DNA from: Adiantum capillus-veneris
Lineage: Eukaryota > Streptophyta > Polypodiopsida > Polypodiales > Pteridaceae
Length of the DNA: 64,000 nt
Assembly (NCBI GenBank): GCA_014529385.2
Contig: CM043962.1
Location: 128,161,470 to 128,225,469, forward strand
Reading direction: 5' to 3'
Shown piece after piece: positions 37,093 through 48,471 of the stretch (within the stretch, counting starts at the first letter, position 1; every line of letters begins with the position of its first letter). The notes below the pieces were generated by a model, which had not been told where the DNA came from, made no database searches, and worked only from the letters and a program-made list of their open reading frames with translations. The position numbers were made by a program, and so were the translations under genes.

Positions 37093-37590
37093 TCAGATCG
37101 AGGCTCGGGGCAGCACTGCAGGAGGCTAGAGTCACCAGCTCAGATTGGAGTGAAATTCGACAGGCAAAGACACGGCCCCAAATCTTGTGGGAGAACCCGT
37201 AGGACTTGGTGTGCTCAGAATTTCATTCTGAGGTCATCTCGGTCACCGTTCGGCTTCGACAAAGGTCTGCGCAGGCCATTTTCGACTACGTGGTCTCTGC
37301 GGGTGCAGATCCGCGGGTGCAGATCCGACTCTGCAAATTTGGGGTTTTCGGCCTACGACTACAGGTGCTGAGGATATCGACACTCCCAGAGTGTTGATTT
37401 GTGGCTGTCTACACATCCAAGGACGGCTCACGGTTCTTGGAGGCGTGTCACATACGACACGGGCGCATCTACACACAGACTGTAGGCGACATCCACTAGT
37501 TCATCAGGTTGATATTGGTTCAGAGGTCAGTTTACAGGGGAAACTCTGCCGAATTTTTCCCAGGAAAGTAAACCACTGTGAAGCGTAGCT
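37093..37590 (+). other. Leader of copia C
   Basis: About 500 bp of untranslated leader between primer site and gag ATG. No further feature recognised. Confidence 0.6.
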
Positions 37591-40500
37591 ATGGTTGGAT
37601 CACAGGACACTGCTCTTTACAATATCAAGAAGCTGGATGGAACCAATTTCCCATTGTGGAAGAAGCAGATTTGGCACGTGTTGGTACAAAAGAAGCAGAT
37701 AAAACTTATAAAGCTCAAGGGGATAAAACCAGAAGATATGGACGAAGATGAATGGAGCGAAATGGATGAATTGGCACTTTCTACCATTATGCTGACTTTG
37801 GCAGAAAGCATTTACTTCAATGTAGCAGACGAGATGTCGGCTTATCAAGCATGGTTAAAGCTGAGTGATCTTTATGAGAAGCAGAGTGCAGCTTCACAGG
37901 TATACTGGCTTAAGAAGCTTGTTGACTTGAAGATGAAAGAAGGGACACCTATGTCCAATCATCTGAATGAATTCAACACAATCTATAGTCAGTTGTCAGC
38001 TCAAGGTGTCAAGTTTGATGAACCTGTTAGAGCTATGTTCCTGTTGATCACATTGCCGGAAAGTTGGGACACTTTTCGCACAGCTTTGAGTAATTCTGCA
38101 CCTCCAGATGGTTTGAACATAGCAAGTGTAGAAGGAAGTCTGCTTACTGAAGAAACCAATAGAAAGACAATGGACAAAGGCAAAGGAACAGCCTTAGTTG
38201 TCAGGGGAAGGACCAAAGAAAAGTACAAAGGTGGAAAGAGGAATCAGTCTCGTAGCAAGTCCCGCAGTGCTAAAGGCAAGAGTGACATAGAATGCTACCA
38301 TTGTGGCAAGAAGGGTCACATGAAAAGAGACTGCATAGAATGGAAAGCAGAAAAAGGCAAAGAGAAAGCTGAAGACCATGGTGAGAAGAACAAGTCCTCA
38401 GTGAAGATTCAAGAAATAAATGTGACAAACACTGTTGCAGAGGATGACAGTCTAGTGTCAGGAGACATCTACTTCTTGAAGAATACAATGGACTCAGCTC
38501 TTCTTACAGCATCTGATGGAAATGCACTGAGTGACTGGATTATAGACTCAGGGGCATCACTTCTCCAAACAAGGAGTGGTTTACTTCTTATGTGACCACT
38601 AAGCTCTTCTTACAGCATCTGATGGAAATGCACTGAGTGACTGGATTATAGACTCAGGGGCATCACTTCATGTGTCTCCAAACAAGGAGTGGTTTACTTC
38701 TTATGTGACCACTAAAGATCATGTTCGGCTAGGCAATGGGCAGACATGTGAGATCTTAGGTGTTGGAGATGTTCAATTGAAGTTTCAGAATGGCTCTTCT
38801 TTCACGCTGAAGAATGTGAGACATGTTCCCGCAATTACAAAGAGCTTGATCAGCACAGGTTTACTTGATGATGCTGGCTACGTCACCACTTTTGGACAGA
38901 ACATGTGGAAGATATCCAAGGGTTCTATGGCAGTAGCACATGGAGTAAAGTCTGGAGGACTTTACATGATTTATGTATCAAATGTCTCTAAAAATGTAAT
39001 CAATGTAACCGAGCAGCCGAACGTTTCTTTGTGGCGTAGCCGGTTAGGACATATGTCCAAGAAGGGAATGGAAATCTTGTCTCATTCTGGTTATTTGCCT
39101 AGCTTTTCATTTAATGATTTTGAATTCTGTGAACATTGTCTGTATGGTAAGCAAACACAGCAGCCACATAAGCATAGAAGCAGTAGAAGAGATACACAGT
39201 TGGCACTTGTTCATAGTGATTTGTGTGGACCTATGCCTAACCTATCTCTAGGGGGAGCTTCTTACTTTATGACATTTATATATGATTACTCGAGGAAAGT
39301 ATGGGTTAACTTTCTCAAGCACAAGGATGAAGCGTTTAGTGTTTTCAAAACGTTTGTGACACTTGTGGAGAATCAAAGTGGCAAGAAGCTTAAATGCTTA
39401 CGCACTGACAATGGTGGAGAGTATGTTTGAAAGGCCTTTCAAGACTTTTGTGAGTCAAAAGGTATAAAACGTGAACTTACTGCTCCTTACAATCCTCCTC
39501 AAAATGGTGTTGCTGAGAGGATGAATAGGACCATACAAGAGAAGGTCAGAAGTATGTTGTCTAATGCACAGCTGCCAAATGGGTTTTGGGCTGAAGCTGT
39601 ATCAACAACTGTTCATCTTGTAAATAGATCTCCTAGCAAGGTTTTGCAGAAGGATTCAGTGCCAGAGATGGTATGGTCAGGCAAAATGCCCTCATACAAG
39701 CATCTCAGAGTCTTTGGCTGTGAGGCATATACTCACGTTCCAAAGGAATTTAGGAACAAACTTGAGCCAAAGAGTAGAAAGTGCATCTTTCTAGGCTATG
39801 GTAATTCTGGTGAGATGGGGTACAGACTTTGGGATCCCGAATCCAGAAAGGTTGTCCGCAGCAATGATGTTCACTTTAATGAATCCAAATATCATTCTAA
39901 ACCAGAGAGGGTTGAGGAGATTAGAAGAGTTGTCTTCCAAGAAGATGGACCTGCACGTGCAAGACAAAATGTCAGGGCTCAAGAGGAGCAAGGACAGGAT
40001 AGATTGGAACCACAGGTTGTGGCTGAGCCTGAGCCACCTATTGTGCGTAGATCTAGACGTGTCACGCGACCTCCTGATAGGTTTGTTCCATCTATGAACT
40101 ATGTCATGTTGACTGATTGCAATGAGCCTTCATGTTACAAGGAAGCAGTGCAAATGAAGGACTCCGAGAATTGGCAATCGGCCATGCAATCAGAGATGAC
40201 AGCTCTGCATAAAAACAAGACATGGAAGCTAGTTAAATTACCACAGGGCAAAAAGGCTCTACCTTGTAAATGGGTTTACAGGTATAAGATCACCGCTCAT
40301 GATAGTCAGCCAAAGTACAAAGCAAGGCTTGTTGCCAAGGGCTTTAAGCAAGAACAAGGCATTGACTTTGATGAAGTCTTCTCTCCGGTGGTCAAGATGA
40401 CTACATTGAGATGCTTTCTTGCATTGGTTGCCATATTAGATTTGGTGTTGCACCAAATGGATGTCAAGACAGCGTTCTTGCATGGTGATTTAGATGTGGA

Positions 40501-41677
40501 AATTTACATGCAGCAGCCAGAAGGGTTTGTTGAGAAAGGCAAGGAAGATTGGGTATGCAAGTTGTTAAAGAGTCTTTATGGCTATAAACAATCACCGAGG
40601 GCATGGTACCATAAATTCCACAAGTTTATGCTTTCTCAAGGCTACAACATAGTGAGTTCGATCACTGTCTATATGCAAAGAAGGCTAAGGATGGTAGTTG
40701 GTTGATCCTTATTTTGTATGTGGATGACATGTTGATTGCTGGCAAGCACTTGGAAGAAATTTCAGCTTTGAAGTCAAAGATGGAAAAATCGTTTGACATG
40801 AAAGACATGGGTGAGGCAAGTCATATACTTGGTTATGCGCATTGAGAGAGACAGATCAAAGAAGTTGATTTGGTTATCTCAAACAGAGTATATTGACAAG
40901 GTTTTGCAACGTTTCAATATGGAGAAGGGAAAGGCACTGAGTGTTCCATTGCCACCATATGTGAAACTTAGCAAACAATATTGTCCTGTGTCTGAGGAAG
41001 AACAGGCTGAAATGGATAAGATTCCATATACGTCTGCAGTGGGTAGTTTGATGTATGCAATGATTGCTACTCGCCCAGACATTGCATTTGCAGTGGGAGT
41101 AGTAAGTCGATACATGTCAAACCTAGGCAAGAAACATTGGGAGGCAGTGAAAGGAATATTGAGATACCTGAAAGCTACAAAGAGTATGTGTATATGCTAT
41201 GGGAGTCAGGAGCTAAGTGTAAAGGGTTTTACAGACTCAGATTATGCAAGTGACTTAGACAACCGAAGGTCTACGTCAGGGTATGTCTTTACATTGGCTG
41301 GTGGAGCAGTATCATGGCGTTCTAGATTACAAGATTGTGTTACTTAGTCTACTACAGTGGCTGAATATGTTGCAGCATCAGAGGCATGCAAAGAATCAAT
41401 TTGGCTTCATCGACTAGTAACAGATTTGGGAATCAAAGAAGAGATGCCTGTGTTATATTGTGATAGTCAAAGTGCTATACAATTGGCTCGCAATCCAGTT
41501 TATCACTCAAAGACAAAGCATGTGGATGTGAAGTATCATTTCATCAGGGAAATGCTCGAGGATAAGCAACTTCAGCTTGTCAAAGTTCACACCACAGAAA
41601 ATCCTGCTGATCTACTTACAAAAGGACTTCCCTCAGAGAGCTTTGCGCATTTTCGCAAGCAGTTAGGTGTAGGGTAG
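37591..41677 (+). pseudogene. Copia C Gag-Pol polyprotein, broken
   Basis: Gag starts MVGSQDTALYNIKKLDGTNF (37591) and carries a zinc knuckle CYHCGKKGHMKRDC. Protease (WIIDSGAS) lies in a tandem duplication (38496-38714) that shifts the frame. GAG-pre-integrase (SRLGHMSKKGME) and integrase (HSDLCGPM, TDNGGEYV, NGVAERMN) follow, with a TGA at 39428. RT has QMDVKTAFLHGD, and after a frameshift near 40670 LILYVDDMLIAG. RNase H has FTDSDYASD, a TAG at 41345, then YCDSQSAIQLA and NPADLLTKGL. Catalytic residues are largely kept. At least four lesions (duplication, two stops, RT frameshift) inactivate it. Confidence 0.93.
38496..38714 (+). repeat. Tandem duplication of the copia C protease active site
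   Basis: 38496-38601 is repeated from 38602. The first copy lacks 7 bp (ATGTGTC) present in the second. Both encode SDWIIDSGAS. The 106-bp period is not a multiple of three, so the frame is lost. Confidence 0.95.
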
Positions 41678-41766
41678 TACATCACTTCTCTACATCTCTT
41701 GTATATTAGCTTGTATAGTAGCTTCTCTCACACTTAAAGTACCACATTGGACTTTAAGTGGGAGGT

Positions 41767-41958
41767 TGCTGGGGTATAAAGCCCAATGTGGTCGCCCAGG
41801 TAAGTGGGCGGGCCGCCAGGTATGTACACATATTCTTTTGTAAAAACCTAATAAGAACTCACTATGCTCTACACATTACAGTAGAGCGAGTTCACCATAT
41901 CCTCGTGCTCTTCTTCTCGCACTCTCTCTCGCGTCGCACTTCCGCTCGTACTCCTTCA
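41767..41958 (+). repeat. 3' LTR of copia C
   Basis: TGCTGGGGTATAAAG to CGTACTCCTTCA, preceded by a purine-rich TTAAGTGGGAGGT that serves as polypurine tract. Confidence 0.95.
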
Positions 41959-41963
41959 TTCTT

Positions 41964-44900
41964 GATGCCTTACCAGATTCCTACCAGACTTTTGCTAGTA
42001 CTTGGAGACTGATGACCCAAGGAAATCCTGAAGTTGTCAAGTTTGATGCATTATGCACATTGCTGTTGCAAGAGTCACTTTCCACAAAAAACAGGACTAG
42101 GCAGCGTGCAGATGAACAGGCTTTTATTGCTTCTCAAAGAAAGGGTGGTAACAATAATGCAGCCACTTCTTATGGTTCTGCTGCGAGTGGCAAAAATTAT
42201 GTTCCTAATGCTTCTTTTGGCAGCAATTCGTCTGGAAATTCTGGTGATAAGGGCAAAAAGAAGATGCGTTGCCATTATAGTAAAGCCAATGATCACTTGA
42301 TCAAGTCGTGTCCTAAGTTGAAGGCCAAAGAGGCTAAGAAGAAAGAGGGTGGTTCCACTGCAAATGCTAGTTCCACTACAAATGCAGCCATTGTTGAGTC
42401 TTCCGTGAAAGGAGACTGTGTTGCTGATGTTGATGCAGAATGGGCTTTTAGCGCAGAGTGCACTTACAATCCTGCTGTCCATGATGCATGCTTGTCAGTT
42501 GCTACAGATTCACATGTGTGGTATTTCGACAGTGGTGCTACAAAGCACATTACCTCACATCGTGAATTGTTTACCTCTCTCGAGTCTGTCCCTCATGGGA
42601 ATTCAGTCACTTGTGCCAACAACGCCTCTTATCCAGTTCAGGGAGTTGGAAAGATTGTGCTCACTATTGCTAATGGCAGTTCGTTCACGCTTGTTGATGC
42701 ACTTTATGTACCTGGGATCAAGAAGAATCTCTTATCTGTATCCGCACTTGCTATACTTGGACTTGTAGTCAAATTTGTGGATGACAGATGTACAGTTCAT
42801 GATCTCAGTTTTGGTGATGAAATTGTTGCATCTGGGCTTCTGTGCCGTGGGCTGTATAAGCTCACTTTGTATGACAAGTGTGGAAAAAATTTTGCAAATG
42901 CTGTTGCAGATTCAAGGGCTATTTCAGATGCAAAACTTTGGCATGCACGTTTTGGTCATCTGAATTTTGCCAGTTTGCTGCGTTTGCAGAAATCTGATAT
43001 GGTTGCTTCTTTGCCGCCTCTTGAAGCACCTGTCAAACATGTTTGTGAAGGCTGTATTTTGGGTAAGATGCAGCGTTCTAAGTTTCCAAAGGATGGTTCA
43101 GTTCGGGCCACATGCAGGTTGCAGCTTGTGCATAGTGATGTTTGTGGGCCCATGCAAACTCCGTCCTTGGGCAATTACCTGTACTTCGTGACTTTCATTG
43201 ATGATTACTCTAGGCATGCATGGGTATTTCCGCTTAAAGCGAAGTCCGAAGTCTTTATGTGCTTCAAACAATTTCTGGCTATGGCTGAAAATGTCTCGAA
43301 ATGTACTATGGGCACCCTCCATTCAGATCGAGGGGGGGAGTATATGTCTCATGAATTTAATGCATTTCTGGCTAGTCGTGGGATAAAACACCAATGTACA
43401 GTGCCTTATACACCTCAGCAAAATGGTGTTGCTGAGAGGAAAAACAGGTCACTGACAGAAATGGCACGATGTATGGTCAAAAGTCAAGCTTTACCGCATC
43501 CTTTTTGCCTTGAGGCCATCATGTGTGCCACTTATGTACTTAACAGGTGTCCTACGAAAGCTTTGCAGTCTATTACTCCATATGAAGCATGGCATGATAG
43601 AAAAACTTCTATTGAGCACATGTGTGTTTTTGGTTGTTTGGCATATGCTTTGGTGCCACAAGTGCAGCGCAGAAAATTGGATGATAACGCTGTCAAATGT
43701 ATTTTTGTTGGTTATAGTGCTGAAAGCAAAGGTTACAGGTTGTATCATCCGCAAACAAAACGTATTCTGGTTTCTCGGGATGTAGTGTTTGTGGAAGATT
43801 CTGTTCAGCCCTTGCTGTCATGTACTAGAGACAGTAATGTAAACTCACAGGACATTTATGACACTTTGTTGCCTCTTTTCAGTGGTGGAAATATGAATGT
43901 AAGTTCCAATGAGGCAAATGTACAGCCTATGGGGGTTTCTGAAAATGTTTTAGATCAGCCTATTACTAATGCAGATGTACATGATGTACTTGATGAGGAA
44001 AGGGCTGAAAATGAGCAGGCTAGAGGTATGCCAAAATGGCTGGTGCACACTTTGAGTGACAGTAAATTGGATGCACCTTTGTCTAGTCGTACTCGTTCAG
44101 GCTCTCGCCATGCATCTTATGCATCAGATTGTTATGCTTTGGCTGTGTCTAGTTTACATGATGTTGAGGAGCCTCTGTCTTTTGATGAAGCACATAATTC
44201 AGAAAATTGGATGGCTGCCATGCAATTAGAATATGATGCACTTATAGAAAATGACACATGGACTTTATGTGATTTGCCTCCTGGAAAAAAGGTAATTGGT
44301 ACGAAGTGGGTTTACAAGTTGAAACGCAAGCCGGATGGTGAGATTGATCGCCATAAGGCTCGACTTGTCGCAAAGGGTTATGCACAGCAAAAAGGCATAG
44401 ATTATGAATAGACTTTTTCTCCCACTTGTCGTATGACTACTGTGCGTTTTCTATGTGCATTGGCAGCTCATTTTGGTTGGGATGTACATCAATCAGACAT
44501 TGTTACTGCTTTCTTGAATGGTGACATATTTGAGGAAGTTTATGTAACGCAGCCTCGCGGTTTTGTCATAAAAGGACAAGAGGACAAAGTGTCCAAATGT
44601 AACAAGGCTTTGTATGGGTTGAAGCAATCTCCTCGTGCTTGGTATGAGAAAGCTGACACTCATTTGGTCAAACAAGGCTTTCGTAATAGTCCAACAGAAA
44701 GCACATTGTATGTAAAGCGTGAGGGTGATGTATTTCTCATCGTGGTTCTTTATGTTGATGATTTGCTGATCACTAGACCAAATGAGAGACATCTTGTTGA
44801 ATTTAAGGCTGATTTGAATGCTACTTTCAAGATGAAAGATTTGGGGCTGTTGCATCATTACTTGGGTATACAGTTTAAGCAGTGTGATGGTGGTATTGCC

Positions 44901-45706
44901 TTGTGTCAGAAAAGTTACATAGAGACATTGCTATGTAAGTTTGGACTTGAGGATTGCAAACCTATTGCCACTCCCATGGAAATAGGTTTGAAGTTGAGTC
45001 TACATGATGTTGGCGATCCTGCTAATGTCACTCTTTACCAAACTGTTGTTGGCTGCCTCATTTATGTATGCAACACGAGGCCGGATATTCAGTTTGCAAT
45101 CTCACAGGTCAGCAGATTTATGCATAGCCCAGGGTCTAAGCATTGGCAGGCTGTCAAGAGGATTTTCCGCTACCTTAGTGGCACTTTACATCTTGGCTTG
45201 TTTTATCCCAAGGGGGGATCATTGCCGCCAGACTTACATGCTTTTTCGGACTCAGATTGGGCTGGTTGTTTTGACACGCGAGTGTCCACAAGTGGTTTTT
45301 GTTTCATGATTGGCAGTTCATGTATATCATGGTTGAGCAAGAAGCAACCTACTGTGGCCACTTCGAGTTTTAGGCTGAGTACAGGGCAATCTTCACAGCT
45401 ACGGTCGAGTGTGTATGGCTCAGACGCCTTATGGCTGATTTGGGTGTTGGACAGGACACTGCCAACGCTATCTACACTGACAGTAAGAGCGCATTGGCAG
45501 TTGCGAGGAACCTAGTTTTTCATGCTCGCACAAAGCACATTGAGGTGCATTACCACTATGTCAGGGAGAGGCTCTCAACAGGAGAGATCAGCTTGGCTTA
45601 TGTGCCAACACAGGACAACCTTGCAGATCTTTTCACAAAGGCATTGTCTCGTGAGAAGCTTGAAGCTTTCCGCAAAGCTTTGGGCTTACTCCCCTTTGTG
45701 GACTGA
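41964..45706 (+). pseudogene. pol: Copia B gag-pol, remainder
   Basis: Continues gag after copia C (DALPDSYQTF). The zinc knuckle has lost a Cys (CHYSKANDHLIKSC, AGT at 42279-42281). Protease WYFDSGATKH, integrase (HSDVCGPM, SDRGGE, NGVAERKN), RT (VVLYVDDLLIT) and RNase H (FSDSDWAG, DLFTKAL) follow the copia A order. Lesions are TAG at 44409 (GAG in copia A), and a one-base deletion near 45368 changing SSCEAEY, after which the reading resumes to 45706. It is about 96-97% identical to copia A by eye. Confidence 0.93.
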
Positions 45707-45771
45707 TCCTGTCCTCAGGGCATGGCACTTCCCTTTACTCATGTGCCAGCTCTCGTTCACCGCATCACTCC

Positions 45772-45781
45772 AGGGGGGATT
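45772..45781 (+). other. Polypurine tract of copia B
   Basis: AGGGGGGATT immediately precedes the 3' LTR. Confidence 0.7.
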
Positions 45782-46008
45782 TGTTACCACATACATGTGG
45801 TAGTGATGTGTGTGAACACACTAGGACCGCTGGGGCATTTTTTCCCTCTTTAGGAGGTTTTTTCCCCCGTGCATTGTATATACGCCCATCACTCTAGGGC
45901 TATCTATCTTTCCATTGCACACTAAGTAACACACTCTCTATTGTGTGCCTTGAGCTTCCTTCGTCTTCTCCAAGCTGTGTGTGTTTCTCTGCAACCCTAA
46001 TTCCAACA
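45782..46008 (+). repeat. 3' LTR of copia B
   Basis: TGTTACCACATACATG to CTAATTCCAACA, 227 bp, two substitutions against the 5' LTR. Confidence 0.97.
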
Positions 46009-47488
46009 ACGGCTGGCTGAGGAATCTAAAGAAGTTGAAGCCATGAGAAACGCCAAAGAAAAGGCGGAGATAGATCAAGAAGCCAGCCAGGATGAGGTCC
46101 TTGAGCTCAAGGACCAGATCAAAGTGAAAGATCAGACCATCCAGAGGCTGTTGGCATCCCCTTCTAGAGTCAGAGCTGCTAGCTCGACTCACATCACTAC
46201 GGAAAGTCAACTCTATGAAGAACAGATGCAAGAACTTCAGAAGGAGCTGACTCTAGAGAAAAAGCAAAGATTGATGATGGCAGAAGGGTCTATTGTCATG
46301 CAAACAAGAATGGAAGAAGACCAAAAAGCCCTGCAAGAGGAAGTAGAAAGTATAAAAAGAAAGCTCGAGGAGGCAGAGAGGATAAACGCCGAATTAAATG
46401 AACTCCTCGTGAATATGGGCGAAGAAGCTGAATCAAAAAACCAGAAACTACTAAAGCAGATAGAGGAGCTGAGAGGAAAACAAGTAGGAGAGCAAGAGGG
46501 CACAGGGCCAGCAGCCAATGAGGGCATCGATTTAAAAAATGTGACAGATCCGGTGGACACGCCTATGCAAGAGGAAATCCTAGAAGGATCCTCTCAAGAG
46601 CCACAAGATCTAACACAGGAGGAGGAAGAGAAGCTAAGGAAGGCAATAGAGGTGGAAATCAGAGAGACAACAAAGGAAGCCTTGGAGTGGGAGCAGAGGA
46701 TTTTCGAGTCTATGACCATTCAGAGGATTGACGCCAGCAACCTCAGGCGCAAATGGCTTTAACCCTCTCTCCCATATCCATTGCTGAAGTATGAAGCAGC
46801 CACCATCAATAAGCGGATAAGAGAAGAGCCGACCGTACCACTCTACAACGGAGATACCTCCCAACCAGAAGGGGTCAGGCTAATTGTTGACTCTCAGCCA
46901 AAATGGAGGAAGTCCTGGCTCACAAAGTACCCACAAAACCTAATCCACTTGGTAGAGGCACCGAAAAACATCAGAGACAACCTCAGCTTTTGTCCTCTAC
47001 CAAGGATCAGGATGTGGAAAGCCCAGAAGATCTTACAAAGAAGCCAACTCACTTGGCTGAATTACCCTAAGCTGCCGGGCTTGAAGGCAGGTGAGAGAAT
47101 AAGTGTCCAATACATGGTGAAAACCCTAACGGGCACCATCAAATTGTTCATTGGCTCACCTGACCTTACATGCATCATGATGAAGAAAATCTGCAAATCA
47201 CTTTTGGCAGTATTTGAGACTTTCAAGCCAGGCCAGGTGACATATAGTATCTTTTTCTTCCAAGATACTTACAGATGCGCTTATGATCTGTATGGTCAGC
47301 CTTCCAAGAAGGTGATACATGCGCTGTATCAAAGGATAATCTTTCTACCATCCTATCACCTCCAGGCCTTTGAAGAAGCGTTCTACACAGGCTTCTTCAC
47401 AATAAACACTGATATTTTCGGCCCAACAATGATGAACCTGCATGCAAGATACGAATCACTGATCAAGATGCGTGAAACCATACGATGA
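46009..47488 (+). pseudogene. Extra 3' ORF of giant gypsy element, C-terminal part
   Basis: Continues the coiled coil after copia B (RLAEESKEVEAMRNAKEKAE, then heptad-rich Glu/Lys/Leu sequence to about 46480). An acidic stretch follows, one stop near 46760, and then a distinct globular C-terminus (46781-47488). That part includes WRKSWLTKYPQNLIHLVEAP, LPGLKAGERISVQYMVKTLT and VIHALYQRIIFLPSYHLQAF. Together with 33844-35764 it would be about 1,130 residues. No family recognised. It ends some 50 bp before the 3' LTR, as expected for the last ORF of an element. Confidence 0.7.
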
Positions 47489-47522
47489 AGAAGCAGCTCA
47501 GCGGCCATGTCGGGGACGACAT

Positions 47523-47540
47523 GAGCAAGGAGGGGGGGAG
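47523..47540 (+). other. Polypurine tract of giant gypsy element
   Basis: GAGCAAGGAGGGGGGGAG directly before the 3' LTR. Confidence 0.85.
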
Positions 47541-48471
47541 TGTTAGAAGCTGGACACACCCCAAGGCAACTAACTACTCGAAAGATTATTATTTTTGTAA
47601 TTATTCATTTATTGAGGAAACCTGATTTTTCACCTTGTAAAATATTGGGACTTACAGAAGTTTACAGATTGTATCTCAGTTTTGATAGTTAGATGGAGTA
47701 GTTGGTTGATTTGGAACTTTAGGGTTTGAGAATTGTAAGGTATATATACCACTTTTTGACCTTAATGAAAGACTTTTTGTCATTTTAAAAAAACAAGTTT
47801 TGAAGTCTGTGAGTGAGCATACTGTGTACGAGAGAGAGTGTGAGCTTCATCTTGACACTACGTGTGCACCGGTGGTCGGAATCGAGTGTGGAGAAGTGCA
47901 GCGTGTTGCCCCCGACGAGAGCTACGTGCCGATACCTATATTGCGCGCATACGGTTCGGTTTTGCGAGCTCCTTCTACGAGCTTCGTCTGGTGATTGGGT
48001 GAGCATACGTTGTCCGTTTTTGCATTTCAACATATCCACGCGTTCACATTGAGTAGAGCTACACATTAGGCACTTTAGATTTCGGAAACGAAGACCTGCA
48101 GATTTCGGCCAGACATCCTACGTGATTTTCACCGTGTATTTTGGGTTGGGATTTTGGTTCATAGACCTTAGGGAGAGCGACCTATTGGTGTAGTAGGGTC
48201 TCCTTCAAGTTCTATGGTGTTTCGAGATTGTTTGATGGGTGTTCGGCTCTAGAAAGCATTGTAGGAAGTTTCCTCTTATGCACTCTTGAAGGCTGTGACT
48301 TAGACAATTGGTAGAGACCTCTGTAGGAATTAGTTAGGAGTCGGTCGAGTGTAGGTTGACACCTTATGCTTGCTTCCACGCGCCTGCGGGTCGAGCTTCG
48401 TCCTTAGCTTACATTATATGTTAGGTGAGTTCTCGCTGTGCTGACGTCCGTCGCGGCGTATCCGTCCAACA
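47541..48471 (+). repeat. 3' LTR of giant gypsy element
   Basis: 931 bp, about 95% identical to 14851-15783. It contains the palindrome half-site AGACATCCTACGTG at 48111 and the TATA sequence near 47740. Confidence 0.95.

Larger units (their letters stand above)
36887..41958 (+). mobile_element. Copia C: short-LTR Ty1/copia element inside copia B gag
   Basis: LTRs 36887-37078 and 41767-41958 are 192 bp each with about three differences. A perfect 5-bp target duplication TTCTT lies at 36882-36886 and 41959-41963, and removing the element rejoins copia B gag (QTVL to DALPDSYQ). It is a different family from A and B. Length is 5.07 kb. It must be younger than copia B. Confidence 0.96.
35765..46008 (+). 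mobile_element. Copia B: Ty1/copia element inside the extra ORF
   Basis: Complete LTR to LTR: 35765-35991 and 45782-46008, each 227 bp with two differences (about 99% identical). Flanks ACAGC (35760-35764) and ACGGC (46009-46013) fit a 5-bp target duplication with one mismatch. It has an iMet primer site and polypurine tract. It is interrupted in gag by copia C (36887-41958). Without it the element is about 5.2 kb, a normal copia size. It is the same family as copia A and in the same orientation as the host. Confidence 0.95.
14851..48471 (+). mobile_element. Giant Ty3/gypsy LTR retrotransposon with nested insertions
   Basis: Bounded by direct LTRs (14851-15783 and 47541-48471) that start TGTTAGAAGC and end GTCCAACA. 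A primer site follows the 5' LTR, a purine tract precedes the 3' LTR, and a near-match target duplication (CAACA/CAACC) lies outside. The order gag, protease, RT, RNase H, integrase defines Ty3/gypsy. The tRNA-Asp-like primer site and extra 3' ORF resemble the plant Athila/Tat group, but the lineage is inferred. Removing copia A and copia B leaves about 18.6 kb, very long for a gypsy element. LTRs are about 95% identical, older than the copia B insertion (about 99%). Numerous stops make it non-autonomous today. Confidence 0.92.

Noticed and set aside
33844-47488. Extra 3' ORF as a retroviral-type envelope gene
   Set aside because: Position would fit, but no signal peptide, transmembrane segment or cleavage site is visible; coiled coil dominates.
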